In this document: positions 11,011 through 21,550 of the stretch, piece by piece
How the letters are laid out: every line of letters starts with the position of its first letter
Position numbering within the stretch: the first letter of the stretch is position 1
NCBI GenBank assembly: GCA_014925825.1
Contig: JACGCK010000127.1
Span: forward strand, 1-64,000
Reading direction: 5' to 3'
Source: Pholiota molesta
Taxonomy: Eukaryota; Basidiomycota; Agaricomycetes; Agaricales; Strophariaceae
Length of the DNA: 64,000 bases
Notes under the pieces: model-generated
Told to the model about the DNA's origin: nothing
Database searches by the model: none
What the model saw: the letters and a program-made list of their open reading frames with translations, nothing else
Program-made: the position numbers and the translations under genes

Positions 11011-14000
11011 AACATCGTCTAGAGTGACCTGGCTCCAATCAACCATCACAGGAGGACGCCTCTCAAGAACATGGGCAGAGAGGCTCTCACCGTCTGTAGG
11101 CCACCTTCCATTCGCCGCCTTGAATCGTTCCCGTTCCCTGTCAGCCATGTTGCGGTACATTGACGCCTTGCGTAATGCATAGGCGGAATACCCGGGAATT
11201 CCCGAGGGAGTACCAGGTGTGCTCGGTATTGCAAGAAACTTTGAGCTATGCACGGGTGCTGACGCTAGTGATGTCCATACAGATGACATCTTCTCCAATC
11301 CACGAATGAGCCGTCGGAACTCTTCATCAAGCAGCTCGACCTCCTCCACCCAACGCATCATGTCTGCACGAGCGCGAAACCATTGAACCTTCAAACCTAA
11401 CAAATGCCAACAGTTAGACATCCGCGCTTTCACTGGACAAAAAAAAACACGTACTTTCAAATGCAAAATCATCCCTTTCATCCTGATCAAGTCCTTTGAG
11501 ACGACCAAAAGTCCAGATCCAGCTATCAACTTTCGCCCCATCACCAAGATTTCGAGCAGACGTGGCATTTTTCGCATAGGTGTCTTCTTCTTTCAGCATG
11601 GGATAGTTGTCCATGATCTTCGGATCGTTGTTGGTCAAACTAAGAAGCCTGGAACGTGCCTCGTTGTACCGCGCCATCCAGAGTCGCTTCTTGGTCTTGA
11701 CCGAGTTGATGAACTTCCCAGCACGGGTGTTCTGATAAACACCATGGGCATGTTCTTTCTTCGCGTCACGCAAGACCATCGCATGGAGGATTGAGTTGCA
11801 GAGTGAGCTGATCGCATCGTTGGCTTGACCTTCTCGAAGTTCGCATTCAGTGAAGGCGACGGGCACGATACCTAAGGTTTCATGCTGTTCGAAAGGGATG
11901 TCGGAGGGAAGAAATAAAACATCGTCTTCTGCGTTCGTGTTAGGATCAGTGGATGTTATGAAATGGTTCAGCTGTGGCAAGGCTTTGAGCTGTGATTTCC
12001 GCCACGATGTGATTTCAAGGGCTAATGACTGCCGCCGAGAGATAATAGCGGCCGGATCAGAGCCTTCGGGATAGCTGATTGAATATCGAAGCTCTCGTCT
12101 GTGATTTAAACGTTAGAGTGTGATTTAAGTTGGATTTAAGCATAGGGTTTAAACGTACTGCTTTTCCTGCAACTTAATCCCAACATGAACAAGATGTGAC
12201 AATGAACCATGACGTCCAGAACGTTCCTCACTTTCAGCATCTTGTGCTTTTTCCGTAGCCTCAAGCGATTGGAGAATTGATGCCTGACTTGGAACTAAAA
12301 GGTATTAGTAAGTAACTATAATCACTGAACAGTCAAGTTATCTTACGTTTAGATTGCTTTAATCGGTAGACGCTCTGCCACTCTCCATCAATAAACCATG
12401 GTTGAGTTGATTCAGTCTCCCATCGCTTCACATTCTCTTTGCCTCGTAGTAGACTGAGGCCTAAGAAGTAATCGATCATACTAGTCCGTTTCTCACATGC
12501 TAATTGTAGGGCATTGAAGAGCGATTGACCTAGGATTATATGAAGTCAGACAGACGTTCAGAGAATGCATTTCACAATAGCGCTTACCGAGTCCCCGAAT
12601 TTTATTCCAATTCCAATAATTATGAAAGTCGTTGAGCGTATCATGTCGGTGTCCATGGTTCATCTGGCGAGTACTTCCACCAGATTGCTTGGACTCAGCC
12701 CAAGAAGCCTCGATCCCTTCGCCATGGCTCCGCCCCGTGCCATCAGTATAGTTGAGTGAGAAGCGGTATTTGCAGTCGTCTTTGTGGCCATCGAGATGCT
12801 TCTTTGGGACAAGGAGATGGATGAGGTCGACAGTATCTGCCAGGTCAGGAAAGTTTTTCTGAAACCTAGCTTTGAGATGGACATAATACTGGCAGGCCAC
12901 GTCATATGTTTCGAGTATGCGAGAGAAGTATTTGGCACGTGACATTGACTGGAGAAAAGTAAAGCGCCGAAGGGCATAAGCCAGAGCGAAGTCTGCATTG
13001 GCGTATCTTAATGAAAGCCCATAAGATTCAGAAATAGGTAAAAATGGAGATATCGGCTCACCTTTCCCCCTTCTGCAAATCAACCATTGATAGAAAGATA
13101 GAATGGCGCATACATTCAACCGCTAGAACCGCAGTTATAATAGCAAATCTAAACTTGATTACGTTCTGCATCTCAACGGCATTGAATCTTGAACAAGTTG
13201 TTTTCTGTCATGCAAATCAGACAAAAAGGTAAGTTGAACAGAATGATTATGGCTCGCCTCCGTGGAATACGCAACAGTTTCACGAACATAGGCGTTGTAC
13301 TCCACATCGGGTGGAAACAAGCCTCCACCCTCCAGCAATGAAATATCGTCGGGGTCCTCTTTTGAGGTCATGAGACGCTGGAGTCCAAAGTGGCCGTCGG
13401 TCATTATGAAAAGTGTATGTAGAAATCTTCAAAATATATGAGATTGTTGAACGCCGGAAACAAAACATAATACGCACTGCAAATTATCGTCGATTGTGGC
13501 CCATTGGTCATCAGGAACATTGAATCCGGGCTCCGGACAGGCGAAGCAGGGGACCATGACACTTCCAGGCCGCCGCAATGGAAAGAACGTGTCGATATTG
13601 TGAGCTTGACCACTATTCAGAGTAACAGTTAAGACGCGCCAGATCCGCTGAACACGAAGGAATTGCGAATAAGGGTTCTGAAAAGATGATATAAATGAGG
13701 ATGTAGTTTAATGTTGATTAGAGAGTGACATACTGGGACGTCATCAACAAATGCATTGCTGGTCTTTTGACGAATAGCAAAAAGATAATCATAAGGGGAT
13801 TTCTTGGAGGTCAACGTTTGAAGATGAAAGTCCTTTAGGAGGTTGAATGTGAAGCCAATCTGTGGCTGTGAGACGGAGGCAGGGAAGATGAATGACTGAA
13901 TTAGATGGTCGAATCGTTCACGATTATTGCCGATACAAGCACAAAATTGGATCTTTGTTCGATGGACGCCATTGAGGTCGATAATGGTGAAATCGAGGGG

Positions 14001-14649
14001 CTTGACGCGGGCATGAGGACAGCTTCCGCCATGAGTGTCGTGTCCGTAAGTTATGGCATGGCCGATTTCTGAGATATCCTTCCGTTCGAAAAAGGCGCCA
14101 TTCCAAAGTTCAACCCAATGATGCGGCATATGACGATGGGATTCGATAAAGCAGGATCGGCAACAAGGCTCAAAGAACGTGCAGTCATGGCAGTGGCATT
14201 CGCGCAATGCACCGGGTCTCCCGCAGCGGCAGAGCTCATTGGTTGTGGAATGGCAATCCATTGCCAGCATGGCCTGAAGAATGGCTGCAAACTTCGGTCG
14301 GAATCCATCCATAAATGTAGAAGCACCCTATTGAACATTGAACACATAACTGTCAGATTCATAGACACGCAGCAAAAGAAAAGAGTACCTGAGGTCTGGT
14401 ATACACTCGCTTTAGGACTTGTTCATCCGGAACTTCGATTGGCAGATTGGCGGCTACATCTGAATCTGAGGCTTCGAGACGCTGACGTTTCTGCTGAATC
14501 TCACTGGATGTTGAGGCATTATCGGTTGGCTGGATGGAAGTGGCAAAGGGTTGGGTCGACGAGTCGGAGATCACGGCATCTGCAGGTATATCGTCAAATT
14601 CCTGCTCGCGAGCGCGTTTTTTCGCAAGCTTTCTGGCAGCTTTCAACAT
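11008..14649 (-). CDS. KDZ transposase with CxC2 cysteine cluster
   Basis: Presumed transposase of the enclosing element. Ten exons on the minus strand: 14389-14649, 13734-14327, 13478-13677, 13276-13426, 13062-13204, 12588-13006, 12347-12530, 12159-12294, 11455-12098 and 11008-11396 (about 1039 residues). Exon 2 holds the CxC2-type cluster (CRCGRPG, CHCHDC, CCRSC, then H/C pairs). The KDZ core follows: RPGSVMVPCFACPEPG, TLFIMTDGHFGLQ (Asp about 362), DLQKGERY, ETYDVACQY (Asp about 485), KKHLDGHKDDCK and GRSHGEGIEASWAE (Glu about 545). These blocks match the RNase-H-like KDZ layout. The reading frame slips by one base in exon 7 near 12478-12482, the only break found. Either this is a frameshift or a 37-nt intron (GTGAG...TTAG) restores the frame. 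Intron 8 contains the same TTTAAAC motifs as the ends. Confidence 0.88.
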
Positions 14650-14881
14650 GAGTGGCAATGGTAGCAGAGGGATTGCAAGGGAAACATACGACTCTGCATA
14701 TAACAACAAGATGCGAAACAGTGGCAGACAAGGCTGAGGCCTGCTTAGACGCGATCTTTGTTTGGAGGCAGCACATGATCACGGCCAAAGCGTCGGATAT
14801 CGATAATCCTTATTTGCCGACGGCTTAGCCCCTTGCTGATATTTGCATGTATGAGAACAAATATTATGTCTATTTCTTATG

Positions 14882-16248
14882 CTACAGGCTGTAATCAAAC
14901 ATTCTGAGATTGGATATAGAGAATATAATGCTGGTGGGGCTATCGGGCAGCGCCTGGAGTCTCGATGTTGGTGGTAGAAAAACAGGATGCTGGGCTGCTT
15001 GCTCTGTCTTTTGGAAGGCCCTCGTACACGATGAATGGTGTCGCGGAGCGGGTGCGGTGCCATGAAATGACTCGCGCGGAGTGTCAGCGGCATTGCCCGC
15101 GGCAGTGTCCTTGTCGTCATACTGAGCTCGCGCAGCGGGCGCCGTCTTCGTCCGCTTAGAGCTCGACTGTATCTCCATCGTCCGCCGAAATCGAACTCGG
15201 CTTTTCATGTGCCTCTGGTGTCATCGCCTTTGATGGTGCACATCGTTGCGCTCAATCTTCCGCTCTCGTTGACATGTCAGCTAGGAGGCCCAGGCTGGCA
15301 TGACGGCCTTGGCAGAGCATCAATAAGGATAAGTGTGCATGGCGTTGCCGTGTCGTGTCAGCTAGGAGGCCCATGCTGGCGCGAGAGCGTCAGGTCGGCA
15401 AGCCAACCTGCCACTTGACGGAACATCCCATTTGCGGATTGTGAAGGCCAAGGATGAAAGGCGACGCGAGATGGCGGGTGGACGGGCGCGGCCTGTAGTG
15501 GTTGTCGACAAAAATTACTTACATCGATCCATGCAATGAGAGTGGCAGCCAAGGACTTATCCAAGCTAATTCCAGGGACAGGGATGACAGTGTGGTCCAA
15601 CTGAGCTGCAGGGACTTCTGAAGTTGATGCAATAGGAGGTGGGCTCGGCGAGTGGTGGAGCGGTGAGAGAGATGGAAAAGGACGAAGGGCCTTGGGTTTC
15701 TGAGTACTAGCAGTAGTCCTAGGCCTTTGAGCAGCAGGATAGCCATTATCCCATGCCTCAAGCTCATCTCGAATATGGAAATAAGTCCCAGGGATATCAC
15801 TGTCAAATAAGATACTAGGATCAAGAGGCTCCGTAGCCCACATGATATATTCACAAGATGGTGAGCGTTCATCGTCCTTTTCCATGCACTATAGGCAGTA
15901 AAGGTAGTCAGCGATCTCAATCTTATCAAAGAAAATACAAGGAAAGACCTTTTGGAACCATCGTCCTGCATCGTACTTATTGGTCTTGCCAGGTGATAAC
16001 TGGGGCTGGGTCATCTTGTGTGTACGACTATGCTTGGTTGTTGTGCGGGTGTCCTTGGCTAACTCGTTTAAGGCTTTTGCAATTCGGTTTTCATTGAATA
16101 CAGTAGCCTCTGTGCGGGATAAGCCATCGAGAGCATGGTCGGCCGCAGTATATGGACCAAAGGGTCCAAACCGATGACGCCTTCGCCTCTGACGAGGAGG
16201 GGATGCAGAGGAGTGTTTACGAGAAGACTTGTTGCGAGTTGGAGCCAT
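14882..16248 (-). CDS. KDZ cargo gene 1, unknown basic protein (3' end uncertain)
   Basis: Unrecognised. The ATG at 16248 opens exon 1 (15949-16248, exactly 100 codons), rich in Arg/Lys/Ser at the start and containing RRHRFGPFGPYTAADHAL. A clean 60-nt intron (GTCTTT...CTATAG) joins it in frame to exon 2 (15523-15888), which includes EYIMWATEPLDPSILFD and a Pro/Ser-rich linker and ends at IAWID before a GTAAGT donor. Beyond that I could not choose between acceptors; a frame that stays open from 15208 to 14882 (Arg/Ala-rich) may be the last exon. It is transcribed in the same direction as the transposase, upstream of it, and divergently from the HMG-like gene. It lies within the element, so it is probably cargo or a transposition accessory factor (inference). 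Confidence 0.6.
15275..15380 (+). repeat. short direct repeat pair, 81 bp apart
   Basis: TGTCAGCTAGGAGGCCCA followed one base later by GCTGGC occurs at 15275-15299 and again at 15356-15380. It lies in the unresolved 3' part of cargo gene 1, probably in an intron. Meaning unknown. Confidence 0.7.
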
Positions 16249-16702
16249 GAGGTTTCAATGTTCCTCTCTGTTTTCTGAGCACTCTAATTTATACATCTGG
16301 ATATAATGCGTCAATTTCCATAAAAATCGCAAGACAAATATGCGCTTGATATGCGCTCAAGCAATCATTTACTATGCTACTACGCGCATACATTAAATGA
16401 AGTGCTTTCTACTATAAATAGAAAATAGGCGCGTAGGACAACATCGTGTGCCACTCAATTGTCGTGGAAGGATCCAGAAGTTTTCTGGTTGCTTGTTATG
16501 GGCCAGCCATAATGACTAAAAGACAATGCAGTATGGTTGGTGCTTGAGTGGCTTCAATGCTTACGCTTGACTTAGTTTTTTTTGGCCAGAATGCAACCAG
16601 AATGCCACAGCTTGGCGGGGAATTTGGTGAATATAAAAGCGATACTTCGCAAAAATAATGGCCACTTTCTGACTTCGCCTCATATCTATACACCTCGCTA
16701 TT
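16249..16702. promoter_or_regulatory. divergent promoter between the two KDZ cargo genes
   Basis: 454 bp, AT-rich, with no coding potential. A TATAAAA box at 16632-16638 sits about 65 nt before the plus-strand ATG (16703). A matching box for the minus gene is less clear. Confidence 0.5.
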
Positions 16703-19700
16703 ATGCCATCAGGCAATGGAACTGGCTTTGAAGGCGCTCAGCGCGACTTTCTCAAAAATCTTATTCCCGCATTTCTCGCCAAGACTGCATACCGCGAACC
16801 TGCCGCAATGGGGAAGCCACTTTCGGAAGATGATCCCGATCTTTCTAAGTGGGTAGCTGCTCAACGCGATGCGTTTGAGGCAAAGTTTAGCTTGGATATC
16901 ATCGACAATCAGAAATCTAATCAGAAGATCCGCGAGGTATGGTTTCAAATCTATTATAATATTCAGCGATCTCATTTTCCTCTTCTCAGAGCTTTGACAC
17001 TTTTTTCAGGAATACCAAGAGTAAAGCAAAGACCAAATGGGAAGGTGCAGCCGCTCAGGAGTTCAAGAAGATTATCCTCAAAGGACTTGCCACTCAGACC
17101 CCCTCCTCACTGTCAACATCTCTGACTCACCCATCTGAGACGTCTTTGACACCGATTTCGAATATATCCAATATCCCTGCCTCCGATGTCAAGCTACTTT
17201 GGTCTGCCCTTCTTAAGGGTGGTGTTGTTACTGGCCGGAAGCTTTTTGAAGATGAATACCGTGTATCAGTAAGCGATGAAATCAATGCTATACGCAAACG
17301 AGACTCTATTGGATCAAAGATGCACGTTGGCATGATGAATTCGAAACTCAAAGCTCGTTGGGAGAATCTACAAGATGCTGGGCGTGCCGAATGGGAGAAG
17401 AAAGCCGAAGAGCTCAGAATTTCGGAGAAAGATGGTCTTATGTACCGGTACGTTCTTATTAGAGGTTGATATTTAGTGCTTGAAAGTCCGGTCCGGTCCG
17501 GTCTTTTACCCTCCAGGGGCTTGGACCGAGACCGAGACCGGTCCATCTATTTCTAAAAACCGAAAAAAACCGGACCGGACCGCATAAGACCGGTCCACTG
17601 CGGTCTTGAGCGGTCCAAAGACCGGTTAAGACCGGTTACGGTCCAAACCGGTCTCAACCGGTCAGAGACCGGTCCAGACTGGTAATAATTAGGTAGAATA
17701 CTGTATGTAGTATGTAGTACTTCAAAGAATATAAAAATTGGTGGAGAATTGAGTGAGAAACAACTAAAATACCAGCAAATGCAGTGGTTGAGCGCATTTT
17801 GTGATATCTCAGTCACATCCTTACCATATATTATGATTGTATGCTTGTTAGAAAGGTAATTTTAATATCTAACTGTAGTTCGATTTGCGAAAGGGCGATG
17901 TCTATATTGAACGAAGCACAGGCAAAAGCGTCTTTGAAGTAGTCAAAAGAGTAGAAAACATCGATATTACTATAGCTCAACCAAATATTTTTCAAATATT
18001 AAGGTCTAAATTGCGTCCTGTAGATCTGCGTGTCTTTTATATGTGTTCAAGTTTGTGAAAGGTACGACCCATTAACGTTTGCACTGCGGCTAAAAGCGTT
18101 TTCAGATGCCCAAAGTAATTACTTAAACGAAACTATTAATAACTTTGTCAATTCTTATGCTAAAAATACGATTTGGGTGTCGTTCGAAAGGACTTTTAGA
18201 GTTTTATCGGCCTACAAATTTTCACGGCTAAAGACCGGTTGAGACCGGTCCAGACCGGTTTTTGATCGGTCCATCTATTTTTCAAATCCTGTTGGACCGT
18301 GGACCGGACCTCGGTCTCGGTCTTTTCCGGTCCATCAAATTTCCGGTCTTTTCCGGTTCAGGTCCGGTCCAGTCTCGGTCTTTTTCCAGTCTTGAGACCG
18401 GACTTCCAAGCACTATTGATATTCAATGCCAAATTCTTACTATTCACCAACAGAAATCAAGCACTTATTCGAGACCAGATTTCTGTTCTCCTAAGTAGCT
18501 TGATTGGCCCTGTTGACGACGGTACCCACAAGATCGGCCATGCTCGTTTCCATGTTCTGTGGGGTTGTCGAGATTCTAATGAGAATTTGAAGACCGGTCG
18601 GTGAGTATGCTACTTTCACTTGTATTGCTTGCAATTCTAAAGAAAATTTTCCAAGGTTGGATATTACAGGAGAGAGTTTTGGGGAGACGGTTGGCTATGA
18701 CACATTCAATAGTGACTATGCTGGGAATGTGATGAAGTCATGGCGTGAATGCTGTCAGAAGACAGTCGGTAGTAAGTTGCTCTATTTCTTCCATAGTTCA
18801 GTAGACTCACAATTATTGCTTTAGAAAACTCTCCGAATCCAATGGCCTCAACAAACTCTATAGTATTCGATGACGACCTTTGCCCACTTCTGCCTGATAT
18901 CGACATCAACAATATTACAAGTGAGGCACTACGGACTCTTCTCGCGGAATTTCTTGAGGCACATTGGTGTATGTTTCAATCATATTCCACTTTATCTCTC
19001 AAGCTATATCTCATTATTCGTTTTTCTAGCATGGTGCAGATCCCAGACTATCTCCCTTCAAGATATCGACTCAATTCCGTATCACATCCCATGGGCTGAT
19101 GGCGGAGCCTCACCATTTCTGTCCACCCCATTCAAATCACTTCAAAATCCAGCGTCTTTGAAACCCCCGTCACTGTTTGAATTGTACGAAAATCTTAGGA
19201 TGGAGAATGTTTCAAATGCCAGGCTACAAGTTTTCACTCTCGATGCTCCTTCTCATGATCTCAACCCATCTAAATCTCCACCAACCGCTGCTTTACCATC
19301 CATCCCAGCTATTCATTCACCGAGACCACGTTTTCCATCCTCTTCGCCACCGACCGCGGAACCCTCGAAAAGAGTACTTGCTATGATTACGGCGACGGCT
19401 GATAATCGTCCTTCTGGTGTGGAATCCTCAAAGTCAGCCTCAGTACCCGGGCCCATCGGAGTCCAACCCAGTGTCAGTGTAGCCTCGCGTTCAGCGCTCT
19501 CGACTACCATGCCTCCCTCTTTTTCGTCTACTGATGAATCATTGACTTTGCCCCATCTTTGACGCCTGTGGCACCGTCTTTACCCGAATCCATTGCGACA
19601 GCCTCGCATTCAGCCCCGGTGCATCTTTCCCATCATCAGTTGCCGCAGCAATCCCAACGCCAAAACCAGCTGTGGTAGGTGTTCAGCTGCCTGATGAGAA

Positions 19701-20078
19701 TGGAACTCGGCAGGATAGTCCCCAGTGGCAGCCACACTGCGGACTGACGGTGTTGTTGGTGCAGCAAAGCGCGATCGGCCTGACACCACTGAGGTTGATG
19801 GGACCGATGCACAGCCGCAGAAACGTCAGAAAAAGACTAACACAGAACGAAAATCCATTTCTGCATCGCGGCGTAGCGCGCGGAGTGCTAGTGCGAAGAC
19901 AGGAAATCCAAATCAGCCGTCACTCGGAACTGCGACCACCCAGCCAGGTGTAGAGTCGGCCGCGTCGGCCGCTACCCCTATTGTTCCAAACAACACGGAC
20001 ACCGCCAGTTCTCCCGTCTCTCTGAATCGGAAGGGCAACCCGCGCAAAAAGTCCAAGTTCTGGACTTACGTTGCATAG
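16703..20078 (+). CDS. KDZ cargo gene 2, HMG-box-like protein
   Basis: Probably a DNA-binding accessory protein of the transposon (inference). Exons: 16703-16936, 16990-17447, 18454-18600, 18656-18771, 18825-18968 and 19030 onwards. Within exon 2 the stretch GRKLFEDEYRVSVSDEI...LKARWENL...RAEWEKKAEEL has the spacing and WxxL/AExxKKAEE ending of an HMG box. A conserved-looking domain (KIGHARFHVLWGC...GYDTFNSDYAGNVMKSWRECC) follows, then a Ser/Pro-rich linker. The frame from exon 6 reaches a stop at 19562. The expected tail (KRQKKTNTERKS...KGNPRKKSKFWTYV) is in the same frame again from 19725 to the stop at 20078, and coding-like sequence between them sits in the other two frames (from about 19547 and 19618). 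Either three single-base losses or missed introns explain this. Intron 2 is 1006 nt because of the nested hAT-like element. Confidence 0.72.
17466..17473. repeat. 8-bp target-site duplication, left copy (hAT-like element)
   Basis: TTGATATT, identical to 18416-18423, directly flanking the nested element. Confidence 0.85.
17474..18415. mobile_element. hAT-like non-autonomous element nested in a cargo-gene intron
   Basis: 942 bp bounded by TIRs beginning TAGTGCTTG(A/G)AAGTCCGGTC and by a perfect 8-bp duplication. Both features fit the hAT superfamily (8-bp duplications, TAGTG/CAGTG-like ends). The first and last 200 bp are dense in GGTCCGGT/ACCGGT motifs in opposite orientation. The middle has no transposase frame, so it needs a transposase supplied in trans. 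Removing element plus one duplication copy leaves a normal 56-nt intron (GTACGT...CAACAG). Confidence 0.87.
18416..18423. repeat. 8-bp target-site duplication, right copy (hAT-like element)
   Basis: TTGATATT, see the left copy at 17466-17473. Confidence 0.85.
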
Positions 20079-20338
20079 GTATTTAAACTTTTTAAATTCG
20101 TGAATGCCGTTTAAACAATTATCTACACTTCAAATTTGAATGAGTTACATTACATTATGTGATTTAAACATCATATTAAACTAGTCTATCCAGCTTCAAG
20201 GATTTAAATAGTACATTCAAACTGTTTAAACATATTATCATATGTAATTTCTGAAGTTGAATATGCCATTCAAATTCGGATCTCCTGTTCAAACACATTT
20301 AAGAAATTTAAACGCTGTTTGACATCTAAGATAGTGGT
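20079..20338. repeat. right subterminal TTTAAAC-rich zone of the KDZ element
   Basis: Repeated TTTAAAC, GTTTAAAC and TTCAAA motifs, mirroring the left end. It starts immediately after the stop codon of cargo gene 2. Confidence 0.6.
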
Positions 20339-20364
20339 GTTTAATCAAAAGCCATGAACTTACT
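20338..20364 (-). repeat. right terminal inverted repeat of the KDZ element
   Basis: The reverse complement reads AGTAAGTTCATGG then CTTTTGATTAAACA and pairs with the left end at 10722-10747 with about 20 of 26 matches. Confidence 0.8.
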
Positions 20365-20374
20365 GATGTGCAGA
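20365..20374. repeat. target-site duplication, right copy (KDZ element)
   Basis: GATGTGCAGA, identical to 10712-10721. Confidence 0.85.
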
Positions 20375-21455
20375 TGCCTATCGCAGTCGGCGGGCGAGGA
20401 GCGTTCACTTGATATGAGGAAGGTGGACGCGGGGATGGACGGATGGAGCATACAGGCGGAAGTATACGTTTACTGTTGGAACCGTCGTACTGGCGCAGTG
20501 GCAATATTCGCGTCGTAATGGCGTGGTGAGGAGGACATGGATCAGACTGTTCTTCATCAGTCGCTATACGTACACACGTTGACACTTGACTGACGCTCGA
20601 ACTCTGAAGTTTTACGTATTGAAGTTGGGGTAGGGCATTAGACGACGGCTGCGGAAAGAGTAAGTGAGGAAACGAAGGCGGAAAGGGTGGAAAGTACCAC
20701 GTACATAGTTCGCCCAAACTGAACGTATGGTAGGCCTAGATTGATGTAGTGCTGGAGCGAAAGTCGTCCTAACGCCTATGGAGACATCCTCCCACCGGCT
20801 CCCTCCCATAAGTGCGTCTTATTCACGAAAGGGTCTGAAAACACGAAGGCCAGCGTCTCTTGCGGTGACGCGCTATGTGTGGGCTAGGTGTGTTGTTTCG
20901 GAAAACTTGAGGGAAAGAGCGGTCTATGGACGGCTTTCGAGTGAGAGGCGATTGTAGTGACGAGTCTGGTGGGAGCAGACAGAGGCCAGCCGAGAGGCGC
21001 AGGTGACGCGTCAGGATTGTATGTGGAGGTTGCTGAGTTGGTGTCGTTATGTAGAGGTGAAGCCCAAGAGGCGAGCCGATCCGCAATGTACGGTGGCGAA
21101 GGATGTCAACAGCGCGATTAGCTTGGAGAATACCTACGCCGTCAATATTTCAATAGTCACTAGTCACTAGTCAGGCGCTGCGAAATCCATTAGAATTTTA
21201 TGGGAGTGGAGAATGTAGGAAACCATACTCTCTGCCTGCGCCGACAAGCCTGCTCACATCCCAACCTGCGAGCTTCGTCATCAGTACTCCAGCTCTTCGC
21301 CCTATGGAAACTGCTATCATCTCTTGCCCTTCCTCTGCTTATATGTGACAGTTGCGCTCCCAAACGTAGATAGTTGGTCAGAGAGATAGGAAGGAGTGTC
21401 CATTGACATTGTCATCGTCCGACTTCAACTAAAACCGCGCCGCAGGCAATGCATG

Positions 21456-21550
21456 CACGTGAGCCTGTCGATGTTATAAATAGATGACAATGCCGCACAA
21501 GAATCCCAATCGATAAGGACGCAGCATCCCACCGCCACCACCACTATCCT
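21456..21550 (+). repeat. promoter-like repeat cassette, copy 1
   Basis: CACGTGAGCCTGTCGATG, then a TATAAATAGATG box, CAATCGATAAGGA and GCATCCCACCGCCACC, in the same order as the copies at 33112, 36433, 39211 and 55379. Confidence 0.6.

Larger units (their letters stand above)
10722..20364 (-). mobile_element. complete KDZ-superfamily DNA transposon, 9643 bp
   Basis: The element is delimited by a perfect 10-bp direct repeat on each side and imperfect TIRs (about 20 of 26 positions match). It carries a KDZ transposase with CxC2 cluster (minus strand), an unknown minus-strand cargo gene and a divergent plus-strand cargo gene with an HMG-box-like region. TTTAAAC-type motifs crowd the first and last 250-300 bp. 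KDZ elements (Kyakuja-Dileera-Zisupton) are known to be abundant in Agaricomycetes. A hAT-like element is nested at 17474-18415. Frame breaks in the transposase and in the cargo 3' end suggest the copy is at or just past the edge of being autonomous. Confidence 0.88.

Noticed and set aside
15358..15971. Two separate minus-strand open frames treated as independent genes
   Set aside because: They are exon 2 of KDZ cargo gene 1 and an alternative frame across its first intron.
18706..18912. Minus-strand frame within the HMG-like gene
   Set aside because: It lies over well-supported plus-strand exons and splice sites.
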